A DNA stretch of 54,533 bases from Paracoccaceae bacterium. GTDB taxonomy: Bacteria > Pseudomonadota > Alphaproteobacteria > Rhodobacterales > Rhodobacteraceae. Shown one piece after another: positions 9,986 to 22,985 of this stretch (position 1 is its first letter; each line of letters opens with the position of its first letter). The stretch is from NCBI GenBank assembly GCA_030148745.1, contig JASBSV010000018.1, forward strand, positions 1 to 54,533. The letters are read 5' to 3'. The notes under the pieces were generated by a model. It did no database searches. It was not told where the DNA came from and worked only from the letters and a program-made list of their open reading frames with translations. The position numbers and the translations under genes were made by a program.

Positions 9986-10546
9986 ATGTCGTGGACGGAT
10001 GAACGCGTCGAACTGTTGAAAAAGCTATGGAGCGACGGCCAGAGCGCAAGCCAGATCGCCAAGGAACTGGGCGGCGTGACCCGCAATGCTGTAATCGGCA
10101 AGGTGCATCGTCTGGGTCTGTCAAACCGCGCCGGCGCCGCGCCGGCCAAAGCGGCCGAGAAAAAGCCCGCCAAGGCAAAGCCGGAAGAGGCGCCCAAGGC
10201 AGCCGCCCCCGCGCCCAAGCCCGAGCCCGCCGCCGCGGCCCCGTCCAAGGCGCCGATCCCGCCGCGCAAGCAGATCATCCCGGCCGGTCAGCCGCTGCCG
10301 CCGCAGCCTTCGGCAAATGAGATCAGCCCCGAAGCTTTGGCCAATGTCCGCGAAGTGGAAAAGAAGGCCAAGAAGATCGGCCTGATGGAACTGACCGAGC
10401 GGACCTGCAAATGGCCGATCGGCGATCCGGCAACCGAAGAGTTCTGGTTCTGCGGTCTGTCGGCGCAGCCCGGCAAACCCTATTGCGAGGCGCATGTCGG
10501 CGTCGCGTTTCAGCCGATGTCCTCGCGCCGCGACCGGCGCCGCTGA
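9986..10546 (+). CDS. gcrA: GcrA cell cycle regulator
   Basis: 186 residues. The alphaproteobacterial GcrA N-terminus is unmistakable: MSWTDERVELLKKLW...SASQIAKELGGVTRNAVIGKVHRLGL. GcrA associates with sigma-70 RNA polymerase and activates promoters carrying the CcrM-methylated GANTC site. A long Ala/Pro/Lys-rich linker (about residues 48-110) joins to a conserved C-terminal domain (MELTERTCKWPIGDP...FCGLSAQPGKPYCEAH) that in the family contacts sigma. The start has GAAGGA upstream. It stands alone, divergent from the ABC permease, with a terminator-like hairpin in its leader. No GANTC was found in the 121-bp upstream region. Confidence 0.97.
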   Translation: MSWTDERVELLKKLWSDGQSASQIAKELGGVTRNAVIGKVHRLGLSNRAGAAPAKAAEKKPAKAKPEEAPKAAAPAPKPEPAAAAPSKAPIPPRKQIIPAGQPLPPQPSANEISPEALANVREVEKKAKKIGLMELTERTCKWPIGDPATEEFWFCGLSAQPGKPYCEAHVGVAFQPMSSRRDRRR

Positions 10547-10565
10547 GCCCGGCAAGCAGACGCCG

Positions 10566-10583
10566 GGGGCCGCTTTCGGCCCC
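10566..10583 (+). terminator. Hairpin after gcrA
   Basis: GGGGCCG (10566-10572) and CGGCCCC (10577-10583) form a 7-bp stem with a CTTT loop just after the gcrA stop and against the end of the convergent asmA-like gene. There is no T-run, so termination may be weak. Confidence 0.5.
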
Positions 10584-10585
10584 TC

Positions 10586-12598
10586 TCAGTTACCGCCGCT
10601 TCCCGCGCCCGCCCCGCCGCTGCCACTGCCACCGCCCAGAAGGTCAAAGAGGCCCTTTTTCACCTCGCCCTCAAGCTTGCGGCGCAGGACATCCTGCGCG
10701 CTCTCGCCCGGCTTGGCCTTGGTGCCCAGCGCCTTTTCGGCCTGCGCTTTCAGCCGGGCTTCGGCGGCGGCCCGCTCGGCCTCGAGCCGCGCCTTGAGCG
10801 CCGCCTGCTCTTTTTCAAGGTTCTGATCGGCCAGCGCCTTGAGGTCGAGCCCGAATTTGGGATTGGCCCATGTGCCCGAGATATTCAGCGGCACCTTGAC
10901 GCCGCCGGTTCCATCGGCGCCCTGCAATGTCGCAGGGGTCAGTGTATAATTCAGGGTCTGCTGGCCGACATCCACCGTGCCGCGGCCCGCTGCGGTCATC
11001 AGCGGTGCGGAAAAGAACAGATCCTTGTTCGACAGCACCCCCTTATCTATCCGCGCGGTCGCGGTGATCTGATCAAAGATGGTTTTCTGCCCCTCACCGA
11101 CATAGGAGGGGTCGAGGTTGCGGATCATCCCGACGATATCAAGCCCCTTCAACTCGCCCTTGCCGACCTCGAAAGAGGCCGTGCCGCCAAGGCCCTTCAT
11201 GATCCCGTCGATCGAATTTCCCGAGCTTTGCAGATCCAGCGTCAGGCTGGCCTGTCCCAAAAGCCGCTCATATCCGGTAAGATCCTTCAGCAGCGGCTGG
11301 ATCTGTACCCCGCTCAGCGTCAGATTCGAGCCGACGGACAAACCGCCGCGCCCGTTCAGGACAAATTGCCCGGTGGCGCGCCCGCCATAGGCGCGCACAT
11401 CGCCCAGCCGGAACACCGCGCGCCGGTTGTCGAGCGTCAGCCGCAGGCTGGTCCGGTCCAGACGCAGCGCGCCCAGATCAATCGAGCGCGCCGCAAGGGT
11501 GATACCGGCATCGATGGCGCCAAGGCCCGAGACATCGATGCGCTCTTTCGGCCAGCCGCTCCAGCCGCGGTTATCCGCAGCGCCGCCCGCCAGAAGGCGC
11601 GAGAAATTCAGCGCGCCGCCGGAAAACGCGCCGGTCACACGCGGCTTGGCGCCGATCACCACATCGGCCTTGCCCGAAAGCGCGTTGCCATCAAGGTTCA
11701 GCACCCCGTCGCGCAGGAAAATCTTGTCGCCATCTGCAAAGCTGACCTTGCCCTTGATCGAAATCCGCTCGCCCATGCCCTTGGGCAGTTTCGGCGGGGC
11801 CTGACCAATGGCGCGGAAAAGCTGTGCCAGATCGTTCAGCGTGGCGTCGATCACCATATCGGCGCCCACCGGACGCAGACCGACGGTGCCATCGAAACTG
11901 GCGCTGGAGGCGCCGATTGCGATATTGCCGCCCATCACCCTGCCCTTGCCTGCCAAAAGCGCGGCAAGGCTTTCGATCTGCACGGTGGTATCCAGAGGTT
12001 CACCATTCAACAGGCCCTTGATGGTCATCTTCATCGGGCCGTTGAAATCAGGCAGGCTGAGATCGATATCGGTTTTGGTCAGAACCAATGCGCTGCCTGC
12101 CGCGCGGTCGAAATAGCTGATCTGCGCGTCGCGGATCGCCGCCCTGTCCAGCGAAAAGGCCGGCACGCCCAAGGCGCCCGTCGCCCCCGCACCAGCGCCG
12201 CCCGATTGCGCGCCTTGCGAAAAATCCCAGTTGACCTGACCATTGCGCGCCCTTTCCAGCCGGATGCGCGGGCTTTGGATGGTCACCTCGCGCAGCTTGA
12301 TCTGCCCGCCCAGAAGCGCGGCAAGATCGACCCCGACCGAGATACTCTCAGCGGTGACCATCGGCTGGCCATCGGTCCATTTGGCATTGTCGATGGTGAC
12401 CTGCCCGATACGCGCGCCAAGGCTGGGCCAGAGAGAGGGGCTGATATCGCCCGAAATGGTCATCCGCCGGCCCGTGGCCTGTTCAAAACGGTCGGTAAGA
12501 ACCCCCGCGATACGCTCCGAAGGCAGCATCACAAGCACCAGCGCACCGATAAGCGCCAGCGCGACCAGACCAAGAAAAACCCGCAGTATCCAACGCAT
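10586..12598 (-). CDS. AsmA-family envelope protein
   Basis: 670 residues. An N-terminal membrane anchor ([18 protein letters not shown]) is followed by the AsmA signature region ([29 protein letters not shown]) and a long beta-rich periplasmic body with AsmA-like repeats. The C-terminal third includes [35 protein letters not shown] and [18 protein letters not shown], both typical. The last 80 residues form an Ala/Glu/Lys coiled-coil stretch and a Gly/Ser tail. The family is linked to outer-membrane assembly and phospholipid transport; the precise role here is unknown. The ATG at 12598 has GGTGGA upstream. Divergent from rimO, convergent with gcrA. Confidence 0.88.
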   Translation of the reverse strand: MRWILRVFLGLVALALIGALVLVMLPSERIAGVLTDRFEQATGRRMTISGDISPSLWPSLGARIGQVTIDNAKWTDGQPMVTAESISVGVDLAALLGGQIKLREVTIQSPRIRLERARNGQVNWDFSQGAQSGGAGAGATGALGVPAFSLDRAAIRDAQISYFDRAAGSALVLTKTDIDLSLPDFNGPMKMTIKGLLNGEPLDTTVQIESLAALLAGKGRVMGGNIAIGASSASFDGTVGLRPVGADMVIDATLNDLAQLFRAIGQAPPKLPKGMGERISIKGKVSFADGDKIFLRDGVLNLDGNALSGKADVVIGAKPRVTGAFSGGALNFSRLLAGGAADNRGWSGWPKERIDVSGLGAIDAGITLAARSIDLGALRLDRTSLRLTLDNRRAVFRLGDVRAYGGRATGQFVLNGRGGLSVGSNLTLSGVQIQPLLKDLTGYERLLGQASLTLDLQSSGNSIDGIMKGLGGTASFEVGKGELKGLDIVGMIRNLDPSYVGEGQKTIFDQITATARIDKGVLSNKDLFFSAPLMTAAGRGTVDVGQQTLNYTLTPATLQGADGTGGVKVPLNISGTWANPKFGLDLKALADQNLEKEQAALKARLEAERAAAEARLKAQAEKALGTKAKPGESAQDVLRRKLEGEVKKGLFDLLGGGSGSGGAGAGSGGN

Positions 12599-12703
12599 AA
12601 CTTATCCACCTTTACTGAAAACACTAAGCCATGGGCAGCCCGTTGCAAGAGGTTCCGCGCGCGGGCCTTTGATCTTGGGCGCAGGCCACTGTATAGCGGC
12701 GCG

Positions 12704-14110
12704 ATGAGCCAGAATCCCCCCTCACTCCGTCCCGATCTTGCCCCACGGGCCCGCATCAGTGAACCCGCCCGCGAGGGTCAGCCAAAGATCGGCATGGTCT
12801 CGCTTGGTTGCCCCAAGGCGCTGGTCGATAGCGAACGCATCCTGACGCGGCTGCGCGCCGAAGGCTATGCCATCTCGCCCGATTATCCCGGCGCCGATGC
12901 CGTGATCGTCAATACCTGCGGCTTTCTGGACAGCGCCAAGGCCGAAAGCCTGGACGCGATTGGCGAGGCTTTGGCCGAAAACGGCCGGGTCATCGTCACC
13001 GGCTGTCTGGGCGCCGAGCCGGAGTATATCACCGGGGTGCATCCGCGCGTTCTGGCCGTCACCGGCCCGCATCAGTACGAACAGGTGCTGGACGCGGTGC
13101 ACAAGGCCGTCCCGCCAAGCCCCGATCCCTTTGTCGATCTTTTGCCCGCCTCAGGCGTGCGCCTGACGCCGCGCCACTACAGCTATCTGAAAATCTCGGA
13201 AGGCTGCAATCACAAGTGCAGGTTCTGCATCATCCCCGACATGCGCGGCAAACTGGCCAGCCGGCCGGTACACGCCGTTCTGCGCGAGGCTGAGCGTCTG
13301 GTCGAGGCCGGGGTGAAAGAACTTTTGGTGATCTCTCAGGATACCTCGGCCTACGGCCTTGACCGGCGCTATGACAGCCACCCATGGAAGGGCGGCGAGC
13401 TTCGCAGCCACATCACTGATCTGGCGGGCGCCCTTGGCGATCTGGGGGCATGGGTGCGGCTGCATTACGTCTATCCCTATCCGCATGTGCGCGATCTGAT
13501 CCCCCTGATGGCCGAGGGGCGCGTCCTGCCCTATCTGGACATCCCCTTTCAGCATGCCCACCCCGATGTTCTGCGCCGCATGGCGCGGCCCGCCGCCGGG
13601 GCAAAGACGCTGGATGAGATCGCCGCATGGCGCGCCATCTGCCCCGATATCACCCTGCGCTCGACATTCATCGTCGGCTACCCCGGCGAGACCGAGGAAG
13701 AGTTTCAGACCCTTCTGGACTGGATGGATGAGGCGCAATTGGACCGTGTGGGGTGCTTTCAATACGAAAACGTGGCCGGCGCGCGGTCAAACGCCCTGCC
13801 CGACCATGTGCCCGATGAGGTCAAGCAGGACCGTTGGGAGCGGTTCATGGAGCGCGCGCAGGCGATTTCAGAGGCGAAGCTGGCCGCGCGGGTCGGCACG
13901 CTGATGGAGGTGATCGTCGATGAGATCGACGAAGAGGCCGCGACCTGCCGCACCAAGGGCGACGCGCCCGAGATCGACGGAAACCTCTTTATCGACGAGG
14001 GGCATCAGACCCTGAAACCCGGTGATATCGTCACCGTCAGGGTCGATGAGGCGGGCGAATACGATCTTTGGGGCAAACCCGTGCTTCAGGGCGGGCGGCC
14101 AGACGCCTGA
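12704..14110 (+). CDS. rimO: Ribosomal protein S12 methylthiotransferase RimO
   Basis: 468-residue radical-SAM enzyme that adds a methylthio group to an aspartate of ribosomal protein S12. The N-terminal UPF0004 domain has the three cluster cysteines ([24 protein letters not shown]). The radical-SAM cluster motif is CNHKCRFC (C-x3-C-x2-C), and a C-terminal TRAM domain (about 400-460) is present. SQDTSAYG and [10 protein letters not shown] favour RimO over the tRNA enzyme MiaB. The ATG at 12704 gives the normal length; the open frame continues 1.4 kb upstream only as an antisense shadow of asmA. No strong ribosome binding site is visible. Confidence 0.95.
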   Translation: MSQNPPSLRPDLAPRARISEPAREGQPKIGMVSLGCPKALVDSERILTRLRAEGYAISPDYPGADAVIVNTCGFLDSAKAESLDAIGEALAENGRVIVTGCLGAEPEYITGVHPRVLAVTGPHQYEQVLDAVHKAVPPSPDPFVDLLPASGVRLTPRHYSYLKISEGCNHKCRFCIIPDMRGKLASRPVHAVLREAERLVEAGVKELLVISQDTSAYGLDRRYDSHPWKGGELRSHITDLAGALGDLGAWVRLHYVYPYPHVRDLIPLMAEGRVLPYLDIPFQHAHPDVLRRMARPAAGAKTLDEIAAWRAICPDITLRSTFIVGYPGETEEEFQTLLDWMDEAQLDRVGCFQYENVAGARSNALPDHVPDEVKQDRWERFMERAQAISEAKLAARVGTLMEVIVDEIDEEAATCRTKGDAPEIDGNLFIDEGHQTLKPGDIVTVRVDEAGEYDLWGKPVLQGGRPDA

Positions 14111-14165
14111 GGATCAGGGCCTTAGAGGCCCTTGCGCCGGCCGGGCGTCCCAGCCATACGATAAA

Positions 14166-14207
14166 GGGCATCCCCGCGCCGGACAGGCCGGCCTTGCGGG
14201 GATGCCC
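14166..14207. terminator. Bidirectional terminator between rimO and katG
   Basis: GGGCATCCCCGC (14166-14177) and GCGGGGATGCCC (14196-14207) form a perfect 12-bp stem with an 18-nt loop. Short T-stretches follow on both strands (GTTTC on plus, TTTAT on minus). It lies between convergent gene ends. Confidence 0.85.
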
Positions 14208-14214
14208 GTTTCAG

Positions 14215-17493
<3,279 letters not shown>

Positions 17494-18511
17494 TCAGACG
17501 CCCCCGCCCGCGAGCGCGGCTGCGCACCAGACGCAATCATGGTCCGACAGGGGCTTTTTATCAGCGCCAAGCGATGACAGAATGCCCCGGTCCAGACAGC
17601 GCAATCCACGCCCGGCGAGCCAGTCGAGCTTCATCACCCGGTCGGGGTGCGGTGTGATCAGGCTGGGCCGGGTGGTGGTGCCCGGCGCGGTGAAATCCCA
17701 GGAATACCCCCTGCCGCGCGCCAGATCGAACAGACCCTCTTCGCGCCAGTCGAAATCGGGCGGCAGATGGTTGCCGGTGTTTAGATCGCCGCCGATCAGC
17801 ACCGGCATGCCCGGCGCGAAATCATCCACCGCATCCAGAAGCTCGGCAAATTGCCGATGCCGGTGACGCGCATCCGCGTTGCTTTCCAGATGGGTCGAGA
17901 CGACGCAAATCGGCCCCCCCCGCAGCGGGAACCACAGCGGCAATGGCCATGCGCCCGCCAAGGCGCGGCTGATCGGCGTCTGCGGCGCCCTTGCCGGCCG
18001 CGAACCAATGCCCGTCCCGGTCCAGCCGGAACATCGCCAGCCGCTCGAATGGGACCGAGGACAGCACCGCATTGCCGTGCCAGCCAAGCGCATTGAACTC
18101 ATCGCGGCAAAAGCCGCGTTCGGTCGGCCCGCCAAGGTCCAGCTCGTAAAACTCGACCCCAAAGGCATAGGTCATGCCCAGCGCCTCGGCGACCGCCTTG
18201 GTCGTGTGGCGCTGCGCGGTGCGGGCCATGCCATGATCGACCTCGGACAATAGCAGGATATCGGGCGCGACGGGCGCCAGATGGGTCGCCGTCTGCTCGG
18301 GAAAGAGGCAGCGCTCGACGTTCCATGCGGCGACCGAGAAGCTTTCGGGCAGATGCTCGCCCCGCGCCGCGCCGCCGGTCTGAAGCGCGTTCATCGCAGG
18401 GACCGCCGCCAGCAATTGGCGGTGCGCCGCAGCGGTGCGCGGCGCGGCCAGAATGCGCGCGCGCTCTTCTTGGGTGACGGCGGGAAGCTCTGGCAGGGTG
18501 GCCGTGATCAC
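17494..18511 (-). pseudogene. Endonuclease/exonuclease/phosphatase-family protein with a frameshift
   Basis: Two overlapping frames together encode one EEP-fold protein of about 338 residues. The first frame (from GTG 18511) carries WNVERC and the catalytic-Glu motif LLLSEVDHG; the second carries CVVSTHLESNA, GGDLNTG and KPLSDHDCVW. All metallohydrolase motifs are therefore present but split. The break lies in a run of eight G on the minus strand (17914-17921); with seven G the frames join as AAGGPICVVSTHLE. The GTG start overlaps the ugpC stop (GTGA), placing it last in the ugp operon where E. coli has ugpQ. It may be inactive, phase-variable, rescued by slippage, or a sequencing error; the substrate is unknown. 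Confidence 0.82.
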
Positions 18512-19548
18512 AATGCCTTCCCGCTGCTTTTATCGAAGAGGCGCAGCGCCTGAGGTTTGACCGAAACGCGGGTCTCGCCCGGCTCGGCGGTGACATCCTT
18601 GCCCACATGTATCGTGAAGGTCTGACCACCCAGGGTGCCATGCAGAAGGCGGTGCGCGCCCAGCTCCTCGACAATCTCGACGTGAAAGGCAAGATCGCCC
18701 TTGGGGTCAAGCATCACATCCTCGGGCCGGATGCCCAATGTCACCTCGCCCTCGCCCGGCGCCTCGCCGATCACGGTATCGCCCTCAATCATCAGCCTCC
18801 CGCCCTGAAGGCGCGCATCGATCAGGTTCATCGGCGGGGCGCCCATGAAGCTGGCAACAAAGGTCGAGGCGGGATTGTGATAGATTTCTGCCGGGGTGCC
18901 GATCTGTTCGATGCGCCCGGAATTGAGCACGATGATCCGGTCGGCCATGGTCATCGCCTCGACCTGATCATGAGTGACATAGATCGAAGTCACACCCAGC
19001 CGCCGCTGAAGCGCCTTGATCTCGATGCGCATCTGATGGCGAAGCTTGGCGTCCAGATTTGACAGCGGCTCGTCAAACAGAAACAGCGCCGGATCGCGCA
19101 CCACCGCGCGGCCCATGGCGACCCTCTGGCGCTGACCGCCCGAAAGCTGCGAGGGTTTACGGTCAAGATGCTCGGTCAGGTTCAGCATCCGGGCTGCCTC
19201 CTGCACCTTGGTCTCGATCACATCGGCGGGGGTCTTGCGGTTCTTCAACCCGTAACCGATGTTCCGGCGCACGCTCATATGCGGGTAAAGCGCATAGTTC
19301 TGGAACACCATCGCAATGTCCCGGTCGGCGGGGTCGACGTTATTGACCTGCCGCGCACCGATCGAAAGATCGCCTTCGGTGATCTCTTCGAGCCCTGCGA
19401 TCATGCGCAGCAGCGTGGACTTGCCACAGCCCGAGGGGCCGACAAGCACCACAAACTCACCATCTTCGATGTCAAAGCTTGTGGGCGACACCGCCTCGAA
19501 CCCATTGGGATAGATCTTGCGAATGCCGTTCAGGGATACCTGAGCCAT
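18508..19548 (-). CDS. ugpC: Glycerol-3-phosphate-type ABC transporter ATP-binding protein
   Basis: 346 residues of the MalK/UgpC subfamily. Walker [11 protein letters not shown]-loop [12 protein letters not shown], signature [14 protein letters not shown], Walker [14 protein letters not shown] and the switch histidine in [11 protein letters not shown] are intact. A C-terminal regulatory domain (about 240-340) has the GIRPEDV motif of the CUT1 family. It powers the UgpA/UgpE permease. The ATG at 19548 has AAGGA upstream. Its stop overlaps the start of the EEP gene; ugpE ends 10 bp upstream. Assignment to glycerol-3-phosphate rests on the whole operon; other CUT1 substrates such as sugars remain possible. 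Confidence 0.9.
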   Translation of the reverse strand: MAQVSLNGIRKIYPNGFEAVSPTSFDIEDGEFVVLVGPSGCGKSTLLRMIAGLEEITEGDLSIGARQVNNVDPADRDIAMVFQNYALYPHMSVRRNIGYGLKNRKTPADVIETKVQEAARMLNLTEHLDRKPSQLSGGQRQRVAMGRAVVRDPALFLFDEPLSNLDAKLRHQMRIEIKALQRRLGVTSIYVTHDQVEAMTMADRIIVLNSGRIEQIGTPAEIYHNPASTFVASFMGAPPMNLIDARLQGGRLMIEGDTVIGEAPGEGEVTLGIRPEDVMLDPKGDLAFHVEIVEELGAHRLLHGTLGGQTFTIHVGKDVTAEPGETRVSVKPQALRLFDKSSGKAL

Positions 19549-19558
19549 AGTGTTGTCC

Positions 19559-20434
19559 TTACTTGTCCGATTCCGTCAGGCCCTTGACGAACCAGCTCTG
19601 AAAAAAGATCACGACCGCCACCGGCGGCAGGATCGCAATGAGGGCCAGCATGTTGGCCCGGCCATATTCGGGGATATTGGTGCCTTCGAGGTCTTGGGTG
19701 ATCTGCTTGATGCCCCGCACCAGCGTATACATCCCCTCCTCGGTGGTGATCATCGTCGGCCACAGATACTGGTTCCAGCCATAGACGAACATGATGATGA
19801 ACATCGCCGCGATCATCGTCCGCGACAGCGGCACCAGAATATCGACAAAGAATTTCACCGGCCCGGCGCCGTCGATGCGTGCCGCCTCGACCAGCTCTTC
19901 GGGAACCGAGCGGAAGTACTGGCGGAAAAAGAAGGTGGCCGTGGCCGAGGCGATCAGCGGCACGATAAGCCCGGTATAGGTGTTCAGCAGGCCCAGCTTC
20001 TGGGCGACCTCGTAAGAGGGCAGGATGCGCACCTCTAGCGGCAGCAAAAGCGTGGTGAAGATCAGCCAGAAGGCAAGCGTGGCAAACCGCAGCCGGAAAT
20101 AGACCAGCGCATAGGCCGCCATCATGCCGATCACGATCTTGCCCAGCGCGAAGCCCAGACCGAGGATCATCGAATTGATCAGCATCGACGTGCCCGTGTT
20201 CTGCCCCGAAAATCCCGAGGCTTTGAACATCGCCTTCATCAGGTTGGGAAAGAACTGATCGCCCACCGCCAGTTGCGGGCCAAATTTGATCGTCGCCACA
20301 TCGGTGGTCGTGGTGGTTTGCAGCACTACCAGCAGCGGGATCAGCATGAAGAGAGAGCCGGCAATCAGCACCGTATGGTCCAGCACCCTGCCCCATTTGA
20401 TGCGGCGGCTGCGGCTCTTTTTGTTGTCGGTCAT
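19559..20434 (-). CDS. ugpE: ABC transporter permease UgpE
   Basis: 291-residue CUT1-family inner-membrane permease with six predicted transmembrane helices; the first is [20 protein letters not shown]. The EAA loop that contacts the ATPase is present ([26 protein letters not shown]). The UgpE-like N-terminal periplasmic stretch ([25 protein letters not shown]) is retained. The start has GAGG upstream and lies 10 bp after the ugpA stop, so the two permeases are cotranscribed. It forms a heterodimer with UgpA. Confidence 0.9.
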   Translation of the reverse strand: MTDNKKSRSRRIKWGRVLDHTVLIAGSLFMLIPLLVVLQTTTTTDVATIKFGPQLAVGDQFFPNLMKAMFKASGFSGQNTGTSMLINSMILGLGFALGKIVIGMMAAYALVYFRLRFATLAFWLIFTTLLLPLEVRILPSYEVAQKLGLLNTYTGLIVPLIASATATFFFRQYFRSVPEELVEAARIDGAGPVKFFVDILVPLSRTMIAAMFIIMFVYGWNQYLWPTMITTEEGMYTLVRGIKQITQDLEGTNIPEYGRANMLALIAILPPVAVVIFFQSWFVKGLTESDK

Positions 20435-20444
20435 CCGAGGAACC

Positions 20445-21326
20445 TCATGTATAGTGAATGCGCCGCTCGACCAGGCGGAACTGAAAGATCGTCAGGGCCA
20501 GAACCAGCACCATCAGAACCACCGATTGCGCCGACGAGCCGCCAAGGTCATTGCCGCGAAACCCATCGACATAGACCTTGTAGACAAGGGTCATGGGGTT
20601 GTTGCCCGGCTCGCCCTTGACCAGCGTATCGACAATGCCGAACGTGTCGAACAGCGCGTAGGTGATGTTGATGATCAGCAGGAAAAATCCGGTCGGCGCC
20701 AACAACGGAAAGGTCACGTCCCAGAACCGCCGCGTGGCCGAGCGGTTGTCGATCAGCGCCGCTTCGCGCACCGAGCGGGGGATCGATTGCAGCCCCGACA
20801 GAAAGAAGATGAAATTCACCGGCACCTGTTTCCAGACCGAGACGATCACCATCGCCGTGGCGGTATCGTTGAAATTCACGCCCAGCCGGAATTCCCAGCC
20901 TATCGAACGTGCCAGATCGGTCAGGGGCCCCCAGCTTTGGTTGAACATGATCAGCCCGATGAACCCGGCCACCGGCGGCGCCACCGCATAGACCCACATC
21001 AGGAGGGTGCGATAGGTTTTCGCACCGCGGATCACATTGTCTGCCTTGACCGCCAGCAACAGCGCCAGTGTCAGCGAAAAGAAGGTGACCAGTAGAGTGA
21101 AGATAAGGGTGAAGGTGGCGATCTTGAGGTATTCGGCGTTGCCAATCAGATCGGTGTAATTGGCCATCCCCACGAAGGTCGAGCCAAATCCGAACGGATC
21201 CTGCAGGTAAAACGAAGACTGCACCGCGTAGATGGCGGGCCAGTAAAAGAAGACGGCGATGATCGCCAGTTGCGGAACCAGCAGAAGGATCGGCAACCAG
21301 CGGCTGGTGAAACCTGCGCGTTTCAT
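20445..21326 (-). CDS. ugpA: ABC transporter permease UgpA
   Basis: 293-residue CUT1-family permease with six predicted membrane helices (first: WLPILLLVPQLAIIAVFFYWPAIY, over about residues 10-33). UgpA-like features include the YAVQSSFYLQDPFGFGSTFVGM loop region and the EAA motif SVREAALIDNRSATRRFWDVTFPLL. The GAGG ribosome binding site lies just before the ATG. It partners UgpE. It is separated from ugpB by 65 bp holding a terminator-like hairpin, which would lower its expression relative to the binding protein. Confidence 0.92.
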   Translation of the reverse strand: MKRAGFTSRWLPILLLVPQLAIIAVFFYWPAIYAVQSSFYLQDPFGFGSTFVGMANYTDLIGNAEYLKIATFTLIFTLLVTFFSLTLALLLAVKADNVIRGAKTYRTLLMWVYAVAPPVAGFIGLIMFNQSWGPLTDLARSIGWEFRLGVNFNDTATAMVIVSVWKQVPVNFIFFLSGLQSIPRSVREAALIDNRSATRRFWDVTFPLLAPTGFFLLIINITYALFDTFGIVDTLVKGEPGNNPMTLVYKVYVDGFRGNDLGGSSAQSVVLMVLVLALTIFQFRLVERRIHYT

Positions 21327-21337
21327 TGGACCTCGGC

Positions 21338-21371
21338 AAAAAACGGGACGGCCGCGATAAACGCGGCCGTC
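21338..21371 (-). terminator. Attenuating terminator between ugpB and ugpA
   Basis: GACGGCCGCG (21347-21356) and CGCGGCCGTC (21362-21371) form a perfect 10-bp stem with a 5-nt loop. On the minus strand CCG and then six T follow. It lies inside the operon, after the binding-protein gene and before the permease genes, as expected for partial termination that keeps binding protein in excess. Confidence 0.8.
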
Positions 21372-21391
21372 GGAGAATGTGATCAGACCGC

Positions 21392-22699
21392 TTAGTTCTG
21401 GGTCTTGGCGAAACGCGCCAGCAGGGCGTTGGACTCTTTTTCGATGGTCGCAAAAGCGTCATCGACCGAGGTTTCACCGGTCAGGATGCGACCGTATTCA
21501 CGGTTCATCACATCGCGGATCTGAACGTAAAAGCCCATCCGGTAGCCCTTGGTATGTTTGCCAGCGGGCAGCGACAGCTGCTTGATGCCCACTTCGGCAG
21601 CCGGGAAGCGCTTGTAGTGACCATCCGCCTTGGCCATCTCATAGGCCGCTTCGGTGATCGGCACATAACCGGTCTGCTTGTGCCAGAAATACTGGGTTTC
21701 AGGCTTGGTGAGGAATTTGAAGAAGGCGGCGGTCGCCTTGTTCTCTTCCGCGCTCTTGCCCGACATCGCAAAGAGGGCGGCACCACCGATAAACGTCTGC
21801 GTCGGTGTTTTTGTCACGCTCTCCCAATAGGGCAGGAAAGTGGCCGAGAACTTGAACGGCAGGTTCTTTTTCGACAGCCCGCCGAACGAGCCCGAAGAGC
21901 CGAGCCAGATCGCGACCTTACCCTCTTCAAAGGGGGTCTGGTTGTCGCCCCAGCCGGTACCGTACCAGGCGAAATAGCCTTTTTTCTGCCAGTCGGTCAG
22001 TGCCTTGAAATGGTTCTTGAGGGGCGGCGTGTTGACCAGAATCTTTGTACCCTTGGCACCCTCATAGCCGTTGTCGTTGGTGGCAAAGGGAAGATCGTGC
22101 CGCGACATGAAGTTTTCGGTAAAGATCCACGGCAGATGCGATTGCGAAAGGCCGATATAGCCGGCTTTTTTCAGCGCCGGGGCGGTCACGCTCTGGAATT
22201 CCTCCCAGGTTTTCGGTGGGGTCACACCGGCTTTTTTCAGCGCATCGACGTTGTAATACATGATCGGCGACGAGCTGTTGAACGGCATGCCGATCATCTT
22301 GCCCTTGGCATCGGCATAGAAATAACGCACGCCCGAGATATAGTTGTTGATGTCGAAGGTGACGCCATTTTGCGTCAAAAGGTCCTCGACCGGGACGGTT
22401 GCGCCCTTGGCACCGATCACGGTCGCGGCGCCGGCATCAAAAACCTGAAGGATGTTGGGCTGCTCGCCGGCGCGGAAGGCGGCAATGCCGGCGGTAAGGG
22501 TCTCTTCATAGGTGCCCTTGAAGACCGGCGTGATCTTGTAGGTGTCCTGACTGGCGTTGAAATCCTCGGCGATCTTGTTGACCGTCTCGCCCAGCGCGCC
22601 GCCCATGGCGTGCCACCAGGTAATCTCGGTCGCCGCAAAGGCCGAGCTTGCAGCCATCGCAAAAGCGGCGGCAGCCGTCGTGATCTTGAACAGTTTCAT
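21392..22699 (-). CDS. ugpB: Periplasmic glycerol-3-phosphate-type binding protein UgpB
   Basis: 435 residues. A Sec signal peptide (MKLFKITTAAAAFAMAASSAFA, likely cut before ATEITWWHAMGG) is followed by a family 1 solute-binding protein. UgpB-like features are TEITWWHAMGG near the mature N-terminus, AAFRAGEQPNILQVFDAGAATV, MPFNSSSPIMYYNVDAL and the end KESNALLARFAKTQN. In E. coli UgpB captures sn-glycerol 3-phosphate and glycerophosphodiesters. The ATG at 22699 has GGAG upstream; an upstream in-frame ATG at 22780 would hide the signal peptide. First gene of the ugp operon. Confidence 0.92.
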   Translation of the reverse strand: MKLFKITTAAAAFAMAASSAFAATEITWWHAMGGALGETVNKIAEDFNASQDTYKITPVFKGTYEETLTAGIAAFRAGEQPNILQVFDAGAATVIGAKGATVPVEDLLTQNGVTFDINNYISGVRYFYADAKGKMIGMPFNSSSPIMYYNVDALKKAGVTPPKTWEEFQSVTAPALKKAGYIGLSQSHLPWIFTENFMSRHDLPFATNDNGYEGAKGTKILVNTPPLKNHFKALTDWQKKGYFAWYGTGWGDNQTPFEEGKVAIWLGSSGSFGGLSKKNLPFKFSATFLPYWESVTKTPTQTFIGGAALFAMSGKSAEENKATAAFFKFLTKPETQYFWHKQTGYVPITEAAYEMAKADGHYKRFPAAEVGIKQLSLPAGKHTKGYRMGFYVQIRDVMNREYGRILTGETSVDDAFATIEKESNALLARFAKTQN

Positions 22700-22822
22700 A
22701 TGGTGTCTCCGGTTCCCTGCACAGCGTTGACGCACGGCAAGTATTGCTGGTTTCGGACAGAGCGGCAGCCGCCCGTCCATTAGATATGCAGCAGTCTGCG
22801 AAAGCGCAGATACCCAGATGCC

Positions 22823-22866
22823 GTGACAGATTTATGAACCCTAGCCAAAAGTTTTCTACCTGTCAC
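22823..22866. promoter_or_regulatory. Inverted GTGACAG/CTGTCAC upstream of ugpB
   Basis: GTGACAG (22823-22829) and CTGTCAC (22860-22866) are perfect 7-bp inverted copies 30 bp apart in the 286-bp region before ugpB. CTGTCAC resembles half of a PhoB box, but the 11-bp direct-repeat spacing expected of a pho box is not met. The rest of this region holds no gene that I can support. Confidence 0.35.
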
Positions 22867-22985
22867 GCTATTGTTCCGGCGCGCATAAATGGCTTGAAGC
22901 TGAGTATCCCGAAGCGCCCTGCGGAAGCATAAGAATTACTGGCTCCGGCCAGAGTGGGGCAAAGGCTCACCGCCCACAGCAACCG

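Noticed and set aside
11228-12703. Upstream extension of the rimO frame (would give a 960-residue protein)
   Set aside because: The extension lies antisense to the AsmA-family gene, has low-complexity Arg/Gln-rich composition, and RimO has normal length from 12704.
22815-22840. PhoB box upstream of ugpB
   Set aside because: The minus-strand CTGTCAC is followed by CTGGGTA at 12 rather than 11 bp and the second copy matches poorly.
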